Shown here piece after piece: positions 35,449-44,874 of a stretch of 64,000 nucleotides of DNA (its first letter is position 1; every line of letters starts with the position of its first letter). Position numbers and translations under genes: made by a program. The stretch lies in assembly GCA_000632805.1 (NCBI GenBank), contig CP007444.1:5258772-5322771 (forward strand). The letters are read 5' to 3'. Under the pieces are notes generated by a model. That model did no database searches. It had not been told where the DNA came from and saw nothing but the letters and a program-made list of their open reading frames with translations. Source of the stretch: Dyella jiangningensis (GTDB taxonomy: Bacteria; Pseudomonadota; Gammaproteobacteria; Xanthomonadales; Rhodanobacteraceae).

Positions 35449-38289
35449 TTACTCGATGCCTGGCTGTGTGATGATCTGCCCACGCCCGGTGTAGCCGTCG
35501 TCGACGCTCAACGCCTCGCTCCATGAGCCCAGCTGCCAGCGACCGTTACCCACGTTGCGCAGCGGCTCCTGTACGGCTTCGGGATCCGGCTCGAACGCCA
35601 AGGTGTGTTCCCTGCACACATTCACCAGATCGCCGACGAAACGTTCGGCACCTTCATGGATCCTCTCGATGACGGCCCATCGGTGCTTATGCAGCGCGTC
35701 GTCGCGATAACGTGGCACGAGATCGCCGTTCTGCAGTTCGAAATGTGAGAACTGGCCGGCAGGGGCGGTGAGGATCGATTCCAGCATCAGGTGATGCTGC
35801 AGTACGGGCGGTGCCTGATTGTCGTGGCGACCGTCGTGGTAACGCGCCATGGCCCATTGCTCGCCGGACAAGATATTGCCGATGTCCTGCTTTACAGCGA
35901 AGTAGGCGCCGCCCAGTGATTTTTCGACGAGGCGCGAAAGCTGAGCCTGGATGCTGCCCACGTAGCCGATGTCGGCAACGACGGGGCGGTCGTCTTCGGC
36001 CACCTGATCTTGCCAGTACGCCAGATAGGCTGTGCGCTCGCGTACGGCAATATCTTCGAGCACTGACGCCAGTGGTCGCAGGCGCTCGACGAGCTCGCTG
36101 GCCATCTCTGGCAAGTAGACCTCTTGGTCGAGCTTCGGCTTGCCCAGCGCTTGAAGGGCGGCGTCGGCGGCATGGCGGCCCAGGCGGGAATCGAGGAGGC
36201 CGAAGAACGAACCGGTGTATGGCTTGCGGAACACCACGGCCAAGTCGTCCAGCGTGTGCATGGCCGGCATATTGACCCCGCGCCGCGAAACGAGCAGGTA
36301 ACGCCCTTCGATGCCCGCTAGCGCGGGCACTTGTTCCTTGAGGCGTTGGTAGAGGCGATGCAGCAGGTGGCCTTCGCGGCTCAAGAACAGGATCTTGTTC
36401 AAACCCCGTTGAATGCAGATGCGCGCCAGCCAGGTCAGGTAGTCGGCGACGATGGGACCGATGACGGTGTAGCCGAAGCTCTCCGGCTCATCGATCCTCA
36501 GGGCCTGGATGAAGGATTGCGGCTGGGCGTCACCGTGCTGGGCGAAGTGGTTGGCGACCAGTCCTAGCCACAGTTCGTGCGCCCACTGACCGCGATGCGA
36601 AGGTGATGGCCGCAGGCTGCGCAGGGCCGGCACCACATCGAGATACGCCGCTGGACGTAGCACATGTACGGGGAATATCAGCCCTGCACGCAATGGACGC
36701 ATCACATCCGCGTGCTCGTTGTCGCCGATGTGCAGCCATTGCGTGGGATTGGCGCATTCGGCGCCAAGCAGCGCTCGCCAACCTTCGTCGGTATCCTTTC
36801 GCCAGCCGGTATCGCACGACACATAGATCTTTTTCAGGACGGCGTCGATGTGCCTGGGGAGAACGCTGCGCAAGTCGCTGGCGCTCAGATACATGTCCGA
36901 TACAGCCAGGACCTGGCGATCAGGGGCATGGGCGTAGGATTCCAGGGCCTGCACCAACTCCCGTCGAGGCGCGAGGGTGCGCCGCTCGATACCCAGTTCG
37001 AGCGCCTGAATGGCCTGCGCCGCCTCTGCACTCAGTGGCGTTAGTTGAGGGAGCGTGGCGTAGATCGTAGCAAGGTCCACATCCTTTCCGGCTGCGGCTC
37101 GCGCCCGCTCCTCCGCCTGGGTGCGCAACGTGCCGAAATCATCGATGCCGAAGGTTTCCTTGATCTGCAGCGCCAGAAAGTCGCGAGCACCTTGCACGGT
37201 AAGAAACGGCCGCAGCACGAGCGTGTCGAACACGTCGAACGACAACCACTTCGCCTCCGTAGCGAAGTAGTCGATCTTCTGGCGAAGTGGCGCATCGAAA
37301 TAGAGCCGCCGGTTGCGCTCGCCTTCCTCGCCCAACGAAAGGGCGCCGTCGGACGGCAGGATCCCTACGGACATACCCTGGTGGCGAGTAACAAAGCCTA
37401 GCAAGCGCTCAATCGCATGCTGCAAGGTGCCGTCAATCTGACCCTGCTCCGACGGAAAGGACTCCGTGCGCAAATCCAATTCGAACAGCGGACGTAGAGC
37501 CTGGGTGCGCGCCCAGAACATGGAGCCGGCGGGAAAGTCGATATAAGCCGCAGAATCGATAGCAAAACCCAGGCGTCCCGCAAGCTCACGTGCCCACTCG
37601 ACGTTGCTGAGCCAGGTGTGTCCCCACAGAGGAACCTCCGTATAGCTCTCGGGATACACCATGCCGAGCGTCGGATTGGTCTGGAACGTGCCGAAGATCC
37701 AAGACAGGCGCTCGCGGGAACCGAGCAGTGAGCCAAACAGATACTGACGCCAGCCGACCTGTTCGCGACCGTCGTATAGGGATTTCTTGGTGTGCACGTG
37801 GCAAACCAGGTCCAGCGCGAGAATTTCTTCGCGGAAAGTTACCAGCAGCGGGGCAATGTCACGACCGCGATTGGGAACCGTGCGAACATGCAACGCTGTC
37901 AGCTGTGGCAACTGCGAAAGAACCTTCTCGGCGCGCGTGCGCTCAGCCTCATCGACCACGGAAACCATCAATGCGTAAGGCAGCGGCATATGCGCCAGCT
38001 GGCTCGCCAGTTCTTCGAGAAGATCGGGATAGAACACGTGCGCCATCACGCCCGTGCTTAGCTGCACCTGCGCGAGCGGCGCCGCGGGGGCGAGCGTCAT
38101 GGCATTGGGAGGTGGCAGCGCGACCTGGCGTTGCTGTGCGGCGCGAATGCGCCAAAGCAACCCGCGCACACCCAGTGCGCTGGTTACCTTGAAACTACGT
38201 GCCACGATCGACCTGATTCCCTTCATGCCGCCGCCATGCCGCTTTAGGGCATTGCGCAGGAAGACAACGAGCTTGCCAAAGGATGGCAT
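35449..38289 (-). CDS. RgpF-type rhamnan synthesis protein fused to HAD-like domain
   Basis: This encodes about 946 aa. Residues about 60-320 match rhamnan synthesis F (RgpF) style proteins: NRGRDIAPLLVTF, CHVHTKKS, and FPAGSMFWAR. Residues about 345-560 form a HAD-like unit (LSFDVFDTLVLRPF; VSDMYLS; HIGDNEHADV). The C-terminal 350 residues include LFLSREGHLLHRLYQRL, seen in large polysaccharide proteins. No TM segments are present. ATG 38289 is chosen; TTG 38310 is the alternative and would overlap the upstream gene by 7 bp. It likely acts on a rhamnose-containing glycan, matching rfbBACD. Exact reaction unknown. Confidence 0.8.
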   Translation of the reverse strand: MPSFGKLVVFLRNALKRHGGGMKGIRSIVARSFKVTSALGVRGLLWRIRAAQQRQVALPPPNAMTLAPAAPLAQVQLSTGVMAHVFYPDLLEELASQLAHMPLPYALMVSVVDEAERTRAEKVLSQLPQLTALHVRTVPNRGRDIAPLLVTFREEILALDLVCHVHTKKSLYDGREQVGWRQYLFGSLLGSRERLSWIFGTFQTNPTLGMVYPESYTEVPLWGHTWLSNVEWARELAGRLGFAIDSAAYIDFPAGSMFWARTQALRPLFELDLRTESFPSEQGQIDGTLQHAIERLLGFVTRHQGMSVGILPSDGALSLGEEGERNRRLYFDAPLRQKIDYFATEAKWLSFDVFDTLVLRPFLTVQGARDFLALQIKETFGIDDFGTLRTQAEERARAAAGKDVDLATIYATLPQLTPLSAEAAQAIQALELGIERRTLAPRRELVQALESYAHAPDRQVLAVSDMYLSASDLRSVLPRHIDAVLKKIYVSCDTGWRKDTDEGWRALLGAECANPTQWLHIGDNEHADVMRPLRAGLIFPVHVLRPAAYLDVVPALRSLRPSPSHRGQWAHELWLGLVANHFAQHGDAQPQSFIQALRIDEPESFGYTVIGPIVADYLTWLARICIQRGLNKILFLSREGHLLHRLYQRLKEQVPALAGIEGRYLLVSRRGVNMPAMHTLDDLAVVFRKPYTGSFFGLLDSRLGRHAADAALQALGKPKLDQEVYLPEMASELVERLRPLASVLEDIAVRERTAYLAYWQDQVAEDDRPVVADIGYVGSIQAQLSRLVEKSLGGAYFAVKQDIGNILSGEQWAMARYHDGRHDNQAPPVLQHHLMLESILTAPAGQFSHFELQNGDLVPRYRDDALHKHRWAVIERIHEGAERFVGDLVNVCREHTLAFEPDPEAVQEPLRNVGNGRWQLGSWSEALSVDDGYTGRGQIITQPGIE

Positions 38290-38303
38290 CGGCGTGATCT
38301 CGC

Positions 38304-40397
38304 TTAGCAACTTGCAGGATCGAGCGCTTTTTCCAGGGCCTCATAGGCAAGGCGTGCGGAAAAGTGTCGCTTCACGTTGTCGATAGATGCGGCTGAGAGC
38401 CTGGCCCACAACGCGCTGTCCTCATGAAGGTGGCGGGCCGCCTTCGCGAAATCCTGCGCGGTATCGGCCAGCATCACGTCGATGCCATCTTCAAGGTGCA
38501 TGCCTTCCACCGCCAACGGCGTCGCGATGACAGGCACGCCATAGCTCATGGCCATGTTGATCTTGCCCTTGACGCCAGCGCCGAAACGCAGCGGGGCGAG
38601 CGAGGCCAGGGCCCCTTCCAACCAAGGCGCGAGATCGGAAACGCGTCCGTGCAGTTGCAGGCCCGGTGTCTGCAGCTCGACGCGAGTGGCATCGGGGATG
38701 TCGCCGATCACGTGCACATGGGCATCGGGCAGCTGCGCTCGAAGTGCAGGAAGGATTTCGGTTGCGATCCAGCGCACGGCGTCGGCGTTTGGTGGATGTC
38801 CGAAGCCACCGATGAAAACGAAGTCCTTACGCAAGCCACGTGCCTGACCGCAGCCATGGACATCATGGATGTTCGACAGCAGCGCGATGCGGGCATGCGG
38901 CAATTCGGCCGCAAGCAAGGCCTGCTCATGTGGGCTCACCACGAAGGTGATGTCGCATTGTTCGATCAATGCCAGTTCGCTTTTGCGCGAAGCCTGCGCC
39001 TGGCGAGCCATGGAGGCGTTGCCACTGAGTTCGGCGGCACGCTGCTCACGAAGGAAGTGCAGGTCGACAGTGTCGAACAGCAGGCGTGCCTTCGGCGCGA
39101 GCTTGCGTACTAGCGAAGCGTATTGACCGGCAACAGTGTGGCGGCAAAGCATCACTCCGTGGAGTTCGTGGCCATGCGCGCGCAGCCAGTGCGGCAGATC
39201 AGAAATCCAGGGGCGGCACAGTACTTCGACGCCCAGTGCACCAAGCGCTTGGATTTCATCCTCGCTGGCGCGGCCATCGTCCGGCAGGAATGCGACGGAC
39301 CAGCCTTGTTCATCGAGCAGGCGCAGCATGGCGGTCAGTCGAAGCGAGCCGGAGTCGCGGGTTGGGTCCGGCGTCATGCTGTCCACTACCAGTACGCGGC
39401 CACGCCGCCGCCAGCGCAGGGCACGCATCAGTGAAGTGCCTTCCGGTGGTTGGACGCGCAGTGCGTCTTCCCACTTGGCCATGAAGGTTGCCTGATTGAT
39501 CACCTGGTGGCGCTTCATGCCGGAGTGCAGGTCGGTGCCTGCGCTGATGCCTTCGCAGTGGATAACGGTGCTGGACGGCTCGTAATAGACCTTGAGGCCA
39601 AGCTGTCGAGCCGCAAAGGCCAGGTCGGTGTCTTCGTAGTACGCGGGCGCATAACGCTGGTCGAAGCCGCCGACGCTGCTGAATATGGCGCGACGGATCA
39701 TCAAGGATGCGCCGCTTACATAGTCGACTTCGCGGCGGTAGCGCCAGGCAGGGGCATCGCGTTGCTCGAAGCGACCTGACGTCCAACAGCTCCCATCACC
39801 GAACACGAGTCCACCGGCTTCCTGCAGCCGGCCGTCCGGGTAGACGAGGCGACTGCCGGCGATGCCGCAGTCCTCGCGGTCACGGAAGCAGGCGAGCAGG
39901 CCATCGAGCCAGTTTGGCGTGACCTGTGTGTCGTTGTTGAGGAACAGAAGGAAGTCGCCGCGTGCTGCGGTGGCGCCAGCGTTGCTCGTGCCGATAAAGC
40001 CCAGATTGCGATCGTTGCGCAGCAGTCGCAGGCCTTGGATCTGGCCAAGCCGCTCGACCGAGTCGTCGGGAGAGGCATCGTCCACCACGATCACTTCGAA
40101 CGGGGCCGCGGGAGCGTTTCGCGTGATCGAGCGCAGGCATGCCAGCGTATAGGCCAACTTGCCGTGGATCGGGATGATCACCGATACCAGTGGTTGCTCT
40201 GACGTCGGCAGCGCAAATGGCGTAAACGGCACATCCAGCGGTTCGACGTGGAGCGAATCGTCGATGGTGGGACGCCGCTCGAACTCCTGCCGCACGCGTG
40301 CGAGCGTGCCGCGCCAACCGCGCAGCGCCACGCTGCCGCGGAAGCGCTGCAGCGCATAGTTCAGGCGTTTGAAGCGCCAGGTGAGTCGGGCGGACAG
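38304..40397 (-). CDS. Two-domain glycosyltransferase (GT2 + GT4-like)
   Basis: This encodes about 697 aa. The first half is GT-A family 2: VSVIIPIHGKLAYTLACL, VVDDASPDDS, LFLNNDTQVTPNWL and GASLMIRRAIFSSVGGFDQ, then YYEDTDLAF. The second half is GT-B-like: VDSMTPDPTRDSGSLR, LFDTVDLHFLRE, FIGGFGHPPNADAV, and PLRFGAGVKGKI..AMSYGVPVIAT. No ATG, GTG or TTG suits the start. CTG 40397 has GAGAGGA seven bases upstream and sits just after the ETF-QO stop. GTG 40331 would clip the conserved N-terminus slightly. The gene precedes the RgpF-HAD gene in the same operon. Confidence 0.8.
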   Translation of the reverse strand: MSARLTWRFKRLNYALQRFRGSVALRGWRGTLARVRQEFERRPTIDDSLHVEPLDVPFTPFALPTSEQPLVSVIIPIHGKLAYTLACLRSITRNAPAAPFEVIVVDDASPDDSVERLGQIQGLRLLRNDRNLGFIGTSNAGATAARGDFLLFLNNDTQVTPNWLDGLLACFRDREDCGIAGSRLVYPDGRLQEAGGLVFGDGSCWTSGRFEQRDAPAWRYRREVDYVSGASLMIRRAIFSSVGGFDQRYAPAYYEDTDLAFAARQLGLKVYYEPSSTVIHCEGISAGTDLHSGMKRHQVINQATFMAKWEDALRVQPPEGTSLMRALRWRRRGRVLVVDSMTPDPTRDSGSLRLTAMLRLLDEQGWSVAFLPDDGRASEDEIQALGALGVEVLCRPWISDLPHWLRAHGHELHGVMLCRHTVAGQYASLVRKLAPKARLLFDTVDLHFLREQRAAELSGNASMARQAQASRKSELALIEQCDITFVVSPHEQALLAAELPHARIALLSNIHDVHGCGQARGLRKDFVFIGGFGHPPNADAVRWIATEILPALRAQLPDAHVHVIGDIPDATRVELQTPGLQLHGRVSDLAPWLEGALASLAPLRFGAGVKGKINMAMSYGVPVIATPLAVEGMHLEDGIDVMLADTAQDFAKAARHLHEDSALWARLSAASIDNVKRHFSARLAYEALEKALDPASC

Positions 40398-40411
40398 CTC
40401 AGGGTCCTCTC

Positions 40412-42013
40412 TCAGAGATTCTGGTAATTCGGCCCCGACCCACCCTCTGGCGTCACCCAGTTGATGATCTGGTACGGGTCCTTGATGTCGCAGGTCTTGC
40501 AGTGCACGCAGTTGGCGGCGTTGATCTGCAGGCGCTTGCCTGCTTCGTCGTCGACGATCTCGTAAACGCCGGCGGGGCAGAAGCGGGTGCAGGGGTTGCC
40601 GTATTCGACGGTGCACTTGGTGATGCACACGTTGGTGTCGGCGACCTGCAGGTGGATGGGCTGGTCTTCGTCGTGTTCGGTGGCGGCGAAGTAGACGCCG
40701 GCCAGGCGGTCGCGCGGCGGCAGTTCGCGCTGCACGTAGTCGCGCTTGGGTTCTTCCTGCTGGCCGAGCTTGTGCAATGAGGACCAGTCGGCCTTGTTCT
40801 TCAGCGTCCACGGCGAGGCGCCGCCCACGGCGGTTTCCCAAGCGGCGTTGAGCATGCCGAACCACAGGCCCTTCTTGAAGGCGGGCTTGATGTTGCGCAC
40901 CTTCTTCAGCTCGGCCATCACGTCGGAGGTGCGCAGCTTGGCGTCGAAGCCGGCCGGGTTGAGTTCGGTGGCGGCCAGGTGTTCGGCGGCGAGCATGCCG
41001 CTCTTGATGGCCTGGTGCGTCCCCTTGATCTTGGGCACGTTGAGCAGGCCCGCGGTGTCGCCGATCAGCAGTGCGCCCGGCATCTCCAGCTTGGGCAGCG
41101 ACTGGTAGCCGCCGGTGACGATGGCGCGCGCGCCGGCCGAGAGGATGGTGCCGCCTTCCAGCAGGGACTTCACCGTCGGGTGGTTCTTCCATTGCTGGAA
41201 GGCTTCCCACGGCTGGTAGTTGGGATCGGTGTAGTCCAGCCCGCTGACGTAGCCCAGCGCGATGCGGTCCTTGTCCAGGTGGTACAGGAAGCTGCCGCCG
41301 TAGGTGTGGCTGTCGGCCGGCCAGCCGAAGCTGTGCACGATCTTGCCCGGCTGCACGCGGCCTGCGGGCACCTGCCACAATTCCTTGATGCCGATGGAGT
41401 AGCCCTGCGGGTCGCTGTCCTTGTCCAGCGCAAAGCGCTTGATCAGCTGCTTGGTGAGGCTGCCGCGCGCGCCCTCGGCGAGCACGGTGACCTTGGCCTT
41501 GATGTCGATGCCCTGGGTATAACCCGCCTTGTGCGAGCCGTCCTTCGCCACGCCCATGTCGCCGATGCGCACGCCAGCGACGGAGCCGTCGTCGTTATAG
41601 ATGTTGTCGGCGGCGGCAAAACCCGGGAACACATCCACGCCCAGGGCTTCAGCCTGCGGCGCCATCCATGCGCACATGGCGCCGAGGGAGACAATGAAGT
41701 TGCCGTGGTTGTTCATGCCCGGTGGCACGGGCAGCTTGCGTTCGCCGGTCTTGGTGAGCAGCCAGAATTCGTCTTCGGTGGCCGGTACGCAGATCGGCGG
41801 CGGGTTGTCGCGCCATCCCGGAAGCAAGGCATCCAGCGGCTGCGGCTCGATCACGGCGCCGGAAAGGATCTGCGCACCGATGGTCGACGCCTTCTCGATC
41901 ACGCACACGCTCACGTCCGGCTTGAGCTGCTTCAGGCGGATGGCGAAGGAGAGGCCGGCGGGGCCTGCGCCAACGACGACGACGTCGTATTCCATCATTT
42001 CGCGGTCGCTCAT
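40412..42013 (-). CDS. etfD: Electron transfer flavoprotein-ubiquinone oxidoreductase
   Basis: This encodes 533 aa. The N-terminal FAD motif is DVVVVGAGPAGLSFAIRL, then IGAQILSGAVIEP. The middle has GYVSGLDYTDP and LIGDTAGLLNVPKIKGTHQAIKSG. The C-terminal 4Fe-4S domain has CTRFCPAGVYE and CVHCKTCDIKDP, then NWVTPEGGSGPNY. It carries electrons from ETF to the quinone pool at the inner membrane. It is the partner of etfAB about 7 kb away and separated from them by polysaccharide genes, an unusual split. ATG 42013 is chosen because residues before it do not belong to the family. Confidence 0.95.
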   Translation of the reverse strand: MSDREMMEYDVVVVGAGPAGLSFAIRLKQLKPDVSVCVIEKASTIGAQILSGAVIEPQPLDALLPGWRDNPPPICVPATEDEFWLLTKTGERKLPVPPGMNNHGNFIVSLGAMCAWMAPQAEALGVDVFPGFAAADNIYNDDGSVAGVRIGDMGVAKDGSHKAGYTQGIDIKAKVTVLAEGARGSLTKQLIKRFALDKDSDPQGYSIGIKELWQVPAGRVQPGKIVHSFGWPADSHTYGGSFLYHLDKDRIALGYVSGLDYTDPNYQPWEAFQQWKNHPTVKSLLEGGTILSAGARAIVTGGYQSLPKLEMPGALLIGDTAGLLNVPKIKGTHQAIKSGMLAAEHLAATELNPAGFDAKLRTSDVMAELKKVRNIKPAFKKGLWFGMLNAAWETAVGGASPWTLKNKADWSSLHKLGQQEEPKRDYVQRELPPRDRLAGVYFAATEHDEDQPIHLQVADTNVCITKCTVEYGNPCTRFCPAGVYEIVDDEAGKRLQINAANCVHCKTCDIKDPYQIINWVTPEGGSGPNYQNL

Positions 42014-42184
42014 GGCGTACTCCAGCTGATCTTGTGCGGCACGATTCCGTTCCCCCAGGTATGGAAACGGGCAAACCGGCATTGTCCGGGTTCGGCGGGT
42101 GCCCGGCAACGTGGGTGGCCGAATCCTTGCAAACCCTTCATCTCCGGTGGTGATAATCGGCCGTGAGACCCAGGGAAGAAGAAC

Positions 42185-43582
42185 ATGAACCAACAACCCC
42201 CGATCAATGATCTCGACCAGCGCCGGGCGACGATGTGTCAGTTGTTGCACTGGCTGGCGGTCGATCGGGTGCAGCCGCAATCATTGGCGGAGACCTACCT
42301 GGAGGCCATCGAGCGCCTCAATCCCGAGATCAATGCCTATGTCAGCCTGAGTTCGGCGATGCTGCAGGAGCAGGCGCTGGCGGCCCAGCATCGCCGCCGC
42401 GATGGGGTGATCGGACGGCTCGACGGCCTTCCCATTGCGCTCAAGGACAATTTCGACGTCGCGGGCTGGCCGACCCGGGCCGGTCTGGCGGGTCGTCGTC
42501 AACCGGTTGCCGATGACGCCCACGTGGTGTCGCGGCTGCGCGCCTCCGGTGCCGTGATCATCGGCAAGACGAATATGGATGAGGGCGCGCTGGGCGCGAC
42601 CACCGACAACCCGCATTACGGCGCCACCCACAACCCGCATCGCCATGGCTATACCGCCGGTGGTTCCTCGGGCGGTGCGGCCGCGGCGGTGGCCGCCGGG
42701 CTCGCCGTGGCAGCGGTGGGCTCCGATAGCCTGGGCTCGATCCGCATCCCTGCCAGCTACTGTGGCGTGTATGCGCTCAAGCCCACGCATGGGGAAATCT
42801 CGGCGCGCGGCATGGTGCCTGCCGCGCGACGCCTCGACACGGTGGGCCTGCTCGCCCGCAGCGCTGACGATCTGACCGTGCTGCTGCAGGTGCTGGCCGG
42901 TTACGACGCCGACGATCCGCGGTCGCGCCGACGCCGCGTCGCCTTGTCGCCGCCGGACTGGGAGCCGGGCCGTCTGCGTGCCGGCTTCCTGCCTGACCTG
43001 GCCGGTCTGGGTGTACAGCGGGAAGTCATCGCCGTGTTTGAGGCCGCGCTGGCCAACTGGCCGCGCGAACTGGGTGAACGCCGCACGGTGGATTTTTCCG
43101 ACTGGGATTTCGCCCGCACGCGGCGCGCCGGTTTCCTGTTGATGGAGGCGGAGATGCTCGGGACGTTTGCCGCGGATCTGGCCGATACGGAATCCCGCGT
43201 GTCCGAGCACTTTCGCCGTTTGCTCAGCTACGCGGCGGGCAAGAGCGCCGCGGATTATGCCTGCGCCGATCGCGTGCTCGATGCGGCCACGCTCAAGATG
43301 CGCCGCCTGTTCGCACAGATCGATGTGCTCGTCATGCCCACGACGCCGCAGGGTGCGTTTCCGCTCGATGGGCCCGTGCCCGATTCGCAGGCCGACCTCA
43401 CCAGCTTTGCCAGCCTGGCCGGTTGTCCGGCCGTAAGCATCCCGATGGGCTATCTGCCCGATGGCCTGCCGGTGGGCCTGCAACTGGTGGGCGCCCGCGG
43501 TTCGGATCTGCGCCTGCTCGAGCTTGCCTCGGTGCTGGCCGCCACCCTGGACGTCGAGCCGGCGTACCCCGCCATTCGTTGA
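42185..43582 (+). CDS. Amidase signature family hydrolase
   Basis: This encodes 465 aa. AGAAGAAC lies before the ATG. The Ser-cisSer-Lys triad is visible: Lys in LPIALKDNFDV (about residue 86), cis-Ser in TAGGSSGGAAAA (about 160), and the nucleophile in DSLGSIRIPASYCG, where the usual GGS is LGS. Family members cleave amide bonds in small molecules or in charged tRNA (GatA), but no GatB/GatC partner is next to it. The substrate is unknown. It is divergent from ETF-QO. Confidence 0.88.
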   Translation: MNQQPPINDLDQRRATMCQLLHWLAVDRVQPQSLAETYLEAIERLNPEINAYVSLSSAMLQEQALAAQHRRRDGVIGRLDGLPIALKDNFDVAGWPTRAGLAGRRQPVADDAHVVSRLRASGAVIIGKTNMDEGALGATTDNPHYGATHNPHRHGYTAGGSSGGAAAAVAAGLAVAAVGSDSLGSIRIPASYCGVYALKPTHGEISARGMVPAARRLDTVGLLARSADDLTVLLQVLAGYDADDPRSRRRRVALSPPDWEPGRLRAGFLPDLAGLGVQREVIAVFEAALANWPRELGERRTVDFSDWDFARTRRAGFLLMEAEMLGTFAADLADTESRVSEHFRRLLSYAAGKSAADYACADRVLDAATLKMRRLFAQIDVLVMPTTPQGAFPLDGPVPDSQADLTSFASLAGCPAVSIPMGYLPDGLPVGLQLVGARGSDLRLLELASVLAATLDVEPAYPAIR

Positions 43583-43595
43583 TGCCGGTGGTGAT

Positions 43596-44225
43596 GTGAG
43601 CCTGTTCGATCATGTCACGCCCGACGGTTGGCAGAGTCTGCCGTTGCCAGGGGCCGAGCTCGCCTTATGGCCGCATTGGCTCGCTGCGGAAGAAGCCGAT
43701 GCGCTGCTCGCCGAGCTGCAAGTCAGCGTGCCGTGGGAGGTCCATCGCATTCGCATCTACGGCCGCGAGGTGGATTCGCCGCGCCTGAGTTGTTGGATCG
43801 GCGACCCGGAGGCGGCCTACGTGTATTCGCGTACGCGGTTCGAGCCGCGCCCGTGGTCACCCGCGCTCGCGGCGTTGCGCTTCCGCGTTGAAAAAGCCTG
43901 CGGCAGCCGCTTCAACAGCGTGCTTGCGAACCTGTATCGCAGCGGGCAGGACTCGATGGGTTGGCACAGCGATGACGAACCCGAGCTGGGCGAACGTCCG
44001 GTGATCGCATCGCTCAGCCTTGGTGTCGAGCGGCGCTTCCGGCTCAAGCCCAGGCACGGCGGGACGCGCGAAGACACGCGCGCCATCCCGCTGGGTCACG
44101 GCAGTCTGTTAAGGATGGCGGGCGACACGCAGCGGCTCTACGTTCACGACTTGCCGAAGACGACTGCGGCGATCGGGCCACGCATCAACCTTACATTTCG
44201 GTGGATCGATCCGTTGTCGCGCTGA
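43596..44225 (+). CDS. AlkB-like 2-oxoglutarate/Fe(II) dioxygenase
   Basis: This encodes 209 aa from a GTG at 43596 preceded by GGTGGTG. The Fe(II) motif is H-x-D in MGWHSDDEPELG (about residue 125), with the distal His in LYVHDLPK and Arg in PRINLTFRWI for 2-oxoglutarate. NSVLANLYRSGQDSM is the AlkB substrate loop, and the sequence resembles the ABH2/ABH3-like bacterial group. It repairs alkylated bases in DNA or RNA. It lies 13 bp after the amidase and may be cotranscribed. Confidence 0.9.
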   Translation: MSLFDHVTPDGWQSLPLPGAELALWPHWLAAEEADALLAELQVSVPWEVHRIRIYGREVDSPRLSCWIGDPEAAYVYSRTRFEPRPWSPALAALRFRVEKACGSRFNSVLANLYRSGQDSMGWHSDDEPELGERPVIASLSLGVERRFRLKPRHGGTREDTRAIPLGHGSLLRMAGDTQRLYVHDLPKTTAAIGPRINLTFRWIDPLSR

Positions 44226-44247
44226 TGCGGCGTGGCCGGCTGTCCGG

Positions 44248-44874
44248 TCAGTCCGTCGGCGCCGCGGGAGACGCCAGTGATTGCTGCATGGTCCAGGCCA
44301 CGATCTGCGACGCCAACGTATCGCTGGCATGGCCGAACGCAGCGACTACCTGCGGCACGGTCTTTCCGCCCACGGGTTGCGCGATGTCGAAACGATGCGT
44401 GGCCACCACCCGCAGGCCCTTGTTCTGCACGAGGCGCGCGTCGAACCGGATGATCACCACCGGCTCACTACTGCCCTGATATTCCGACTGGAAAGCGCGC
44501 AGGTCGCCTGCCAGCGTGTAAGTGGTCGGCAGCGCGTTGTCGTCGCTGCTAACCGGTGACGCCCGTCCGTCGTCGCGGAAGGCATCGATAAGTCGATTGC
44601 GCAGCAGTGTGGTGGCCGTGTCGCTCCAGCGCGCACCCTGGTACACGCTGATCTGATTGCCTTGCGGCACCACGGCGATGTGCGAGCTGTCGATCATGCG
44701 CTCGGCCTGGGGCGTGTTCACGCGTAACGACCAGCCCGTCGTCGCCGATGACGCATGCGGCAGGGGCGTGGCGGGCAGCCGGTAAACGTCGGGCGTCTCT
44801 GCCTTGGGCAGTACGGAACAGGCCGTCAGCGCGGCGATCGCGATGCAAGTGTAAACACGGGCGTACAACCTCAT
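44248..44874 (-). CDS. ABC-type lipid transport auxiliary lipoprotein (PqiC-like)
   Basis: This encodes 208 aa with a lipoprotein signal: AIAALTACSVLP, where the lipobox Cys is residue 19. The mature part is the beta-rich PqiC/LptE-like fold seen in the last gene of MCE operons (YRLPATPLP; TYTLAGDLRAFQSEYQG). It is probably attached to the outer membrane and completes the four-gene transporter. The start overlaps the MCE gene stop by four bases. Confidence 0.82.
   Translation of the reverse strand: MRLYARVYTCIAIAALTACSVLPKAETPDVYRLPATPLPHASSATTGWSLRVNTPQAERMIDSSHIAVVPQGNQISVYQGARWSDTATTLLRNRLIDAFRDDGRASPVSSDDNALPTTYTLAGDLRAFQSEYQGSSEPVVIIRFDARLVQNKGLRVVATHRFDIAQPVGGKTVPQVVAAFGHASDTLASQIVAWTMQQSLASPAAPTD

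Noticed and set aside
40416-41378. Extension of the glycosyltransferase frame upstream to 41378
   Set aside because: It overlaps ETF-QO by nearly 1 kb in another frame; the translated part is Arg/Ala/Pro-rich shadow sequence without family features.
42281-43483. Long minus-strand frame antisense to the amidase gene
   Set aside because: The amidase triad and codon use support the plus strand; the antisense product is His/Arg-rich and shows no family.
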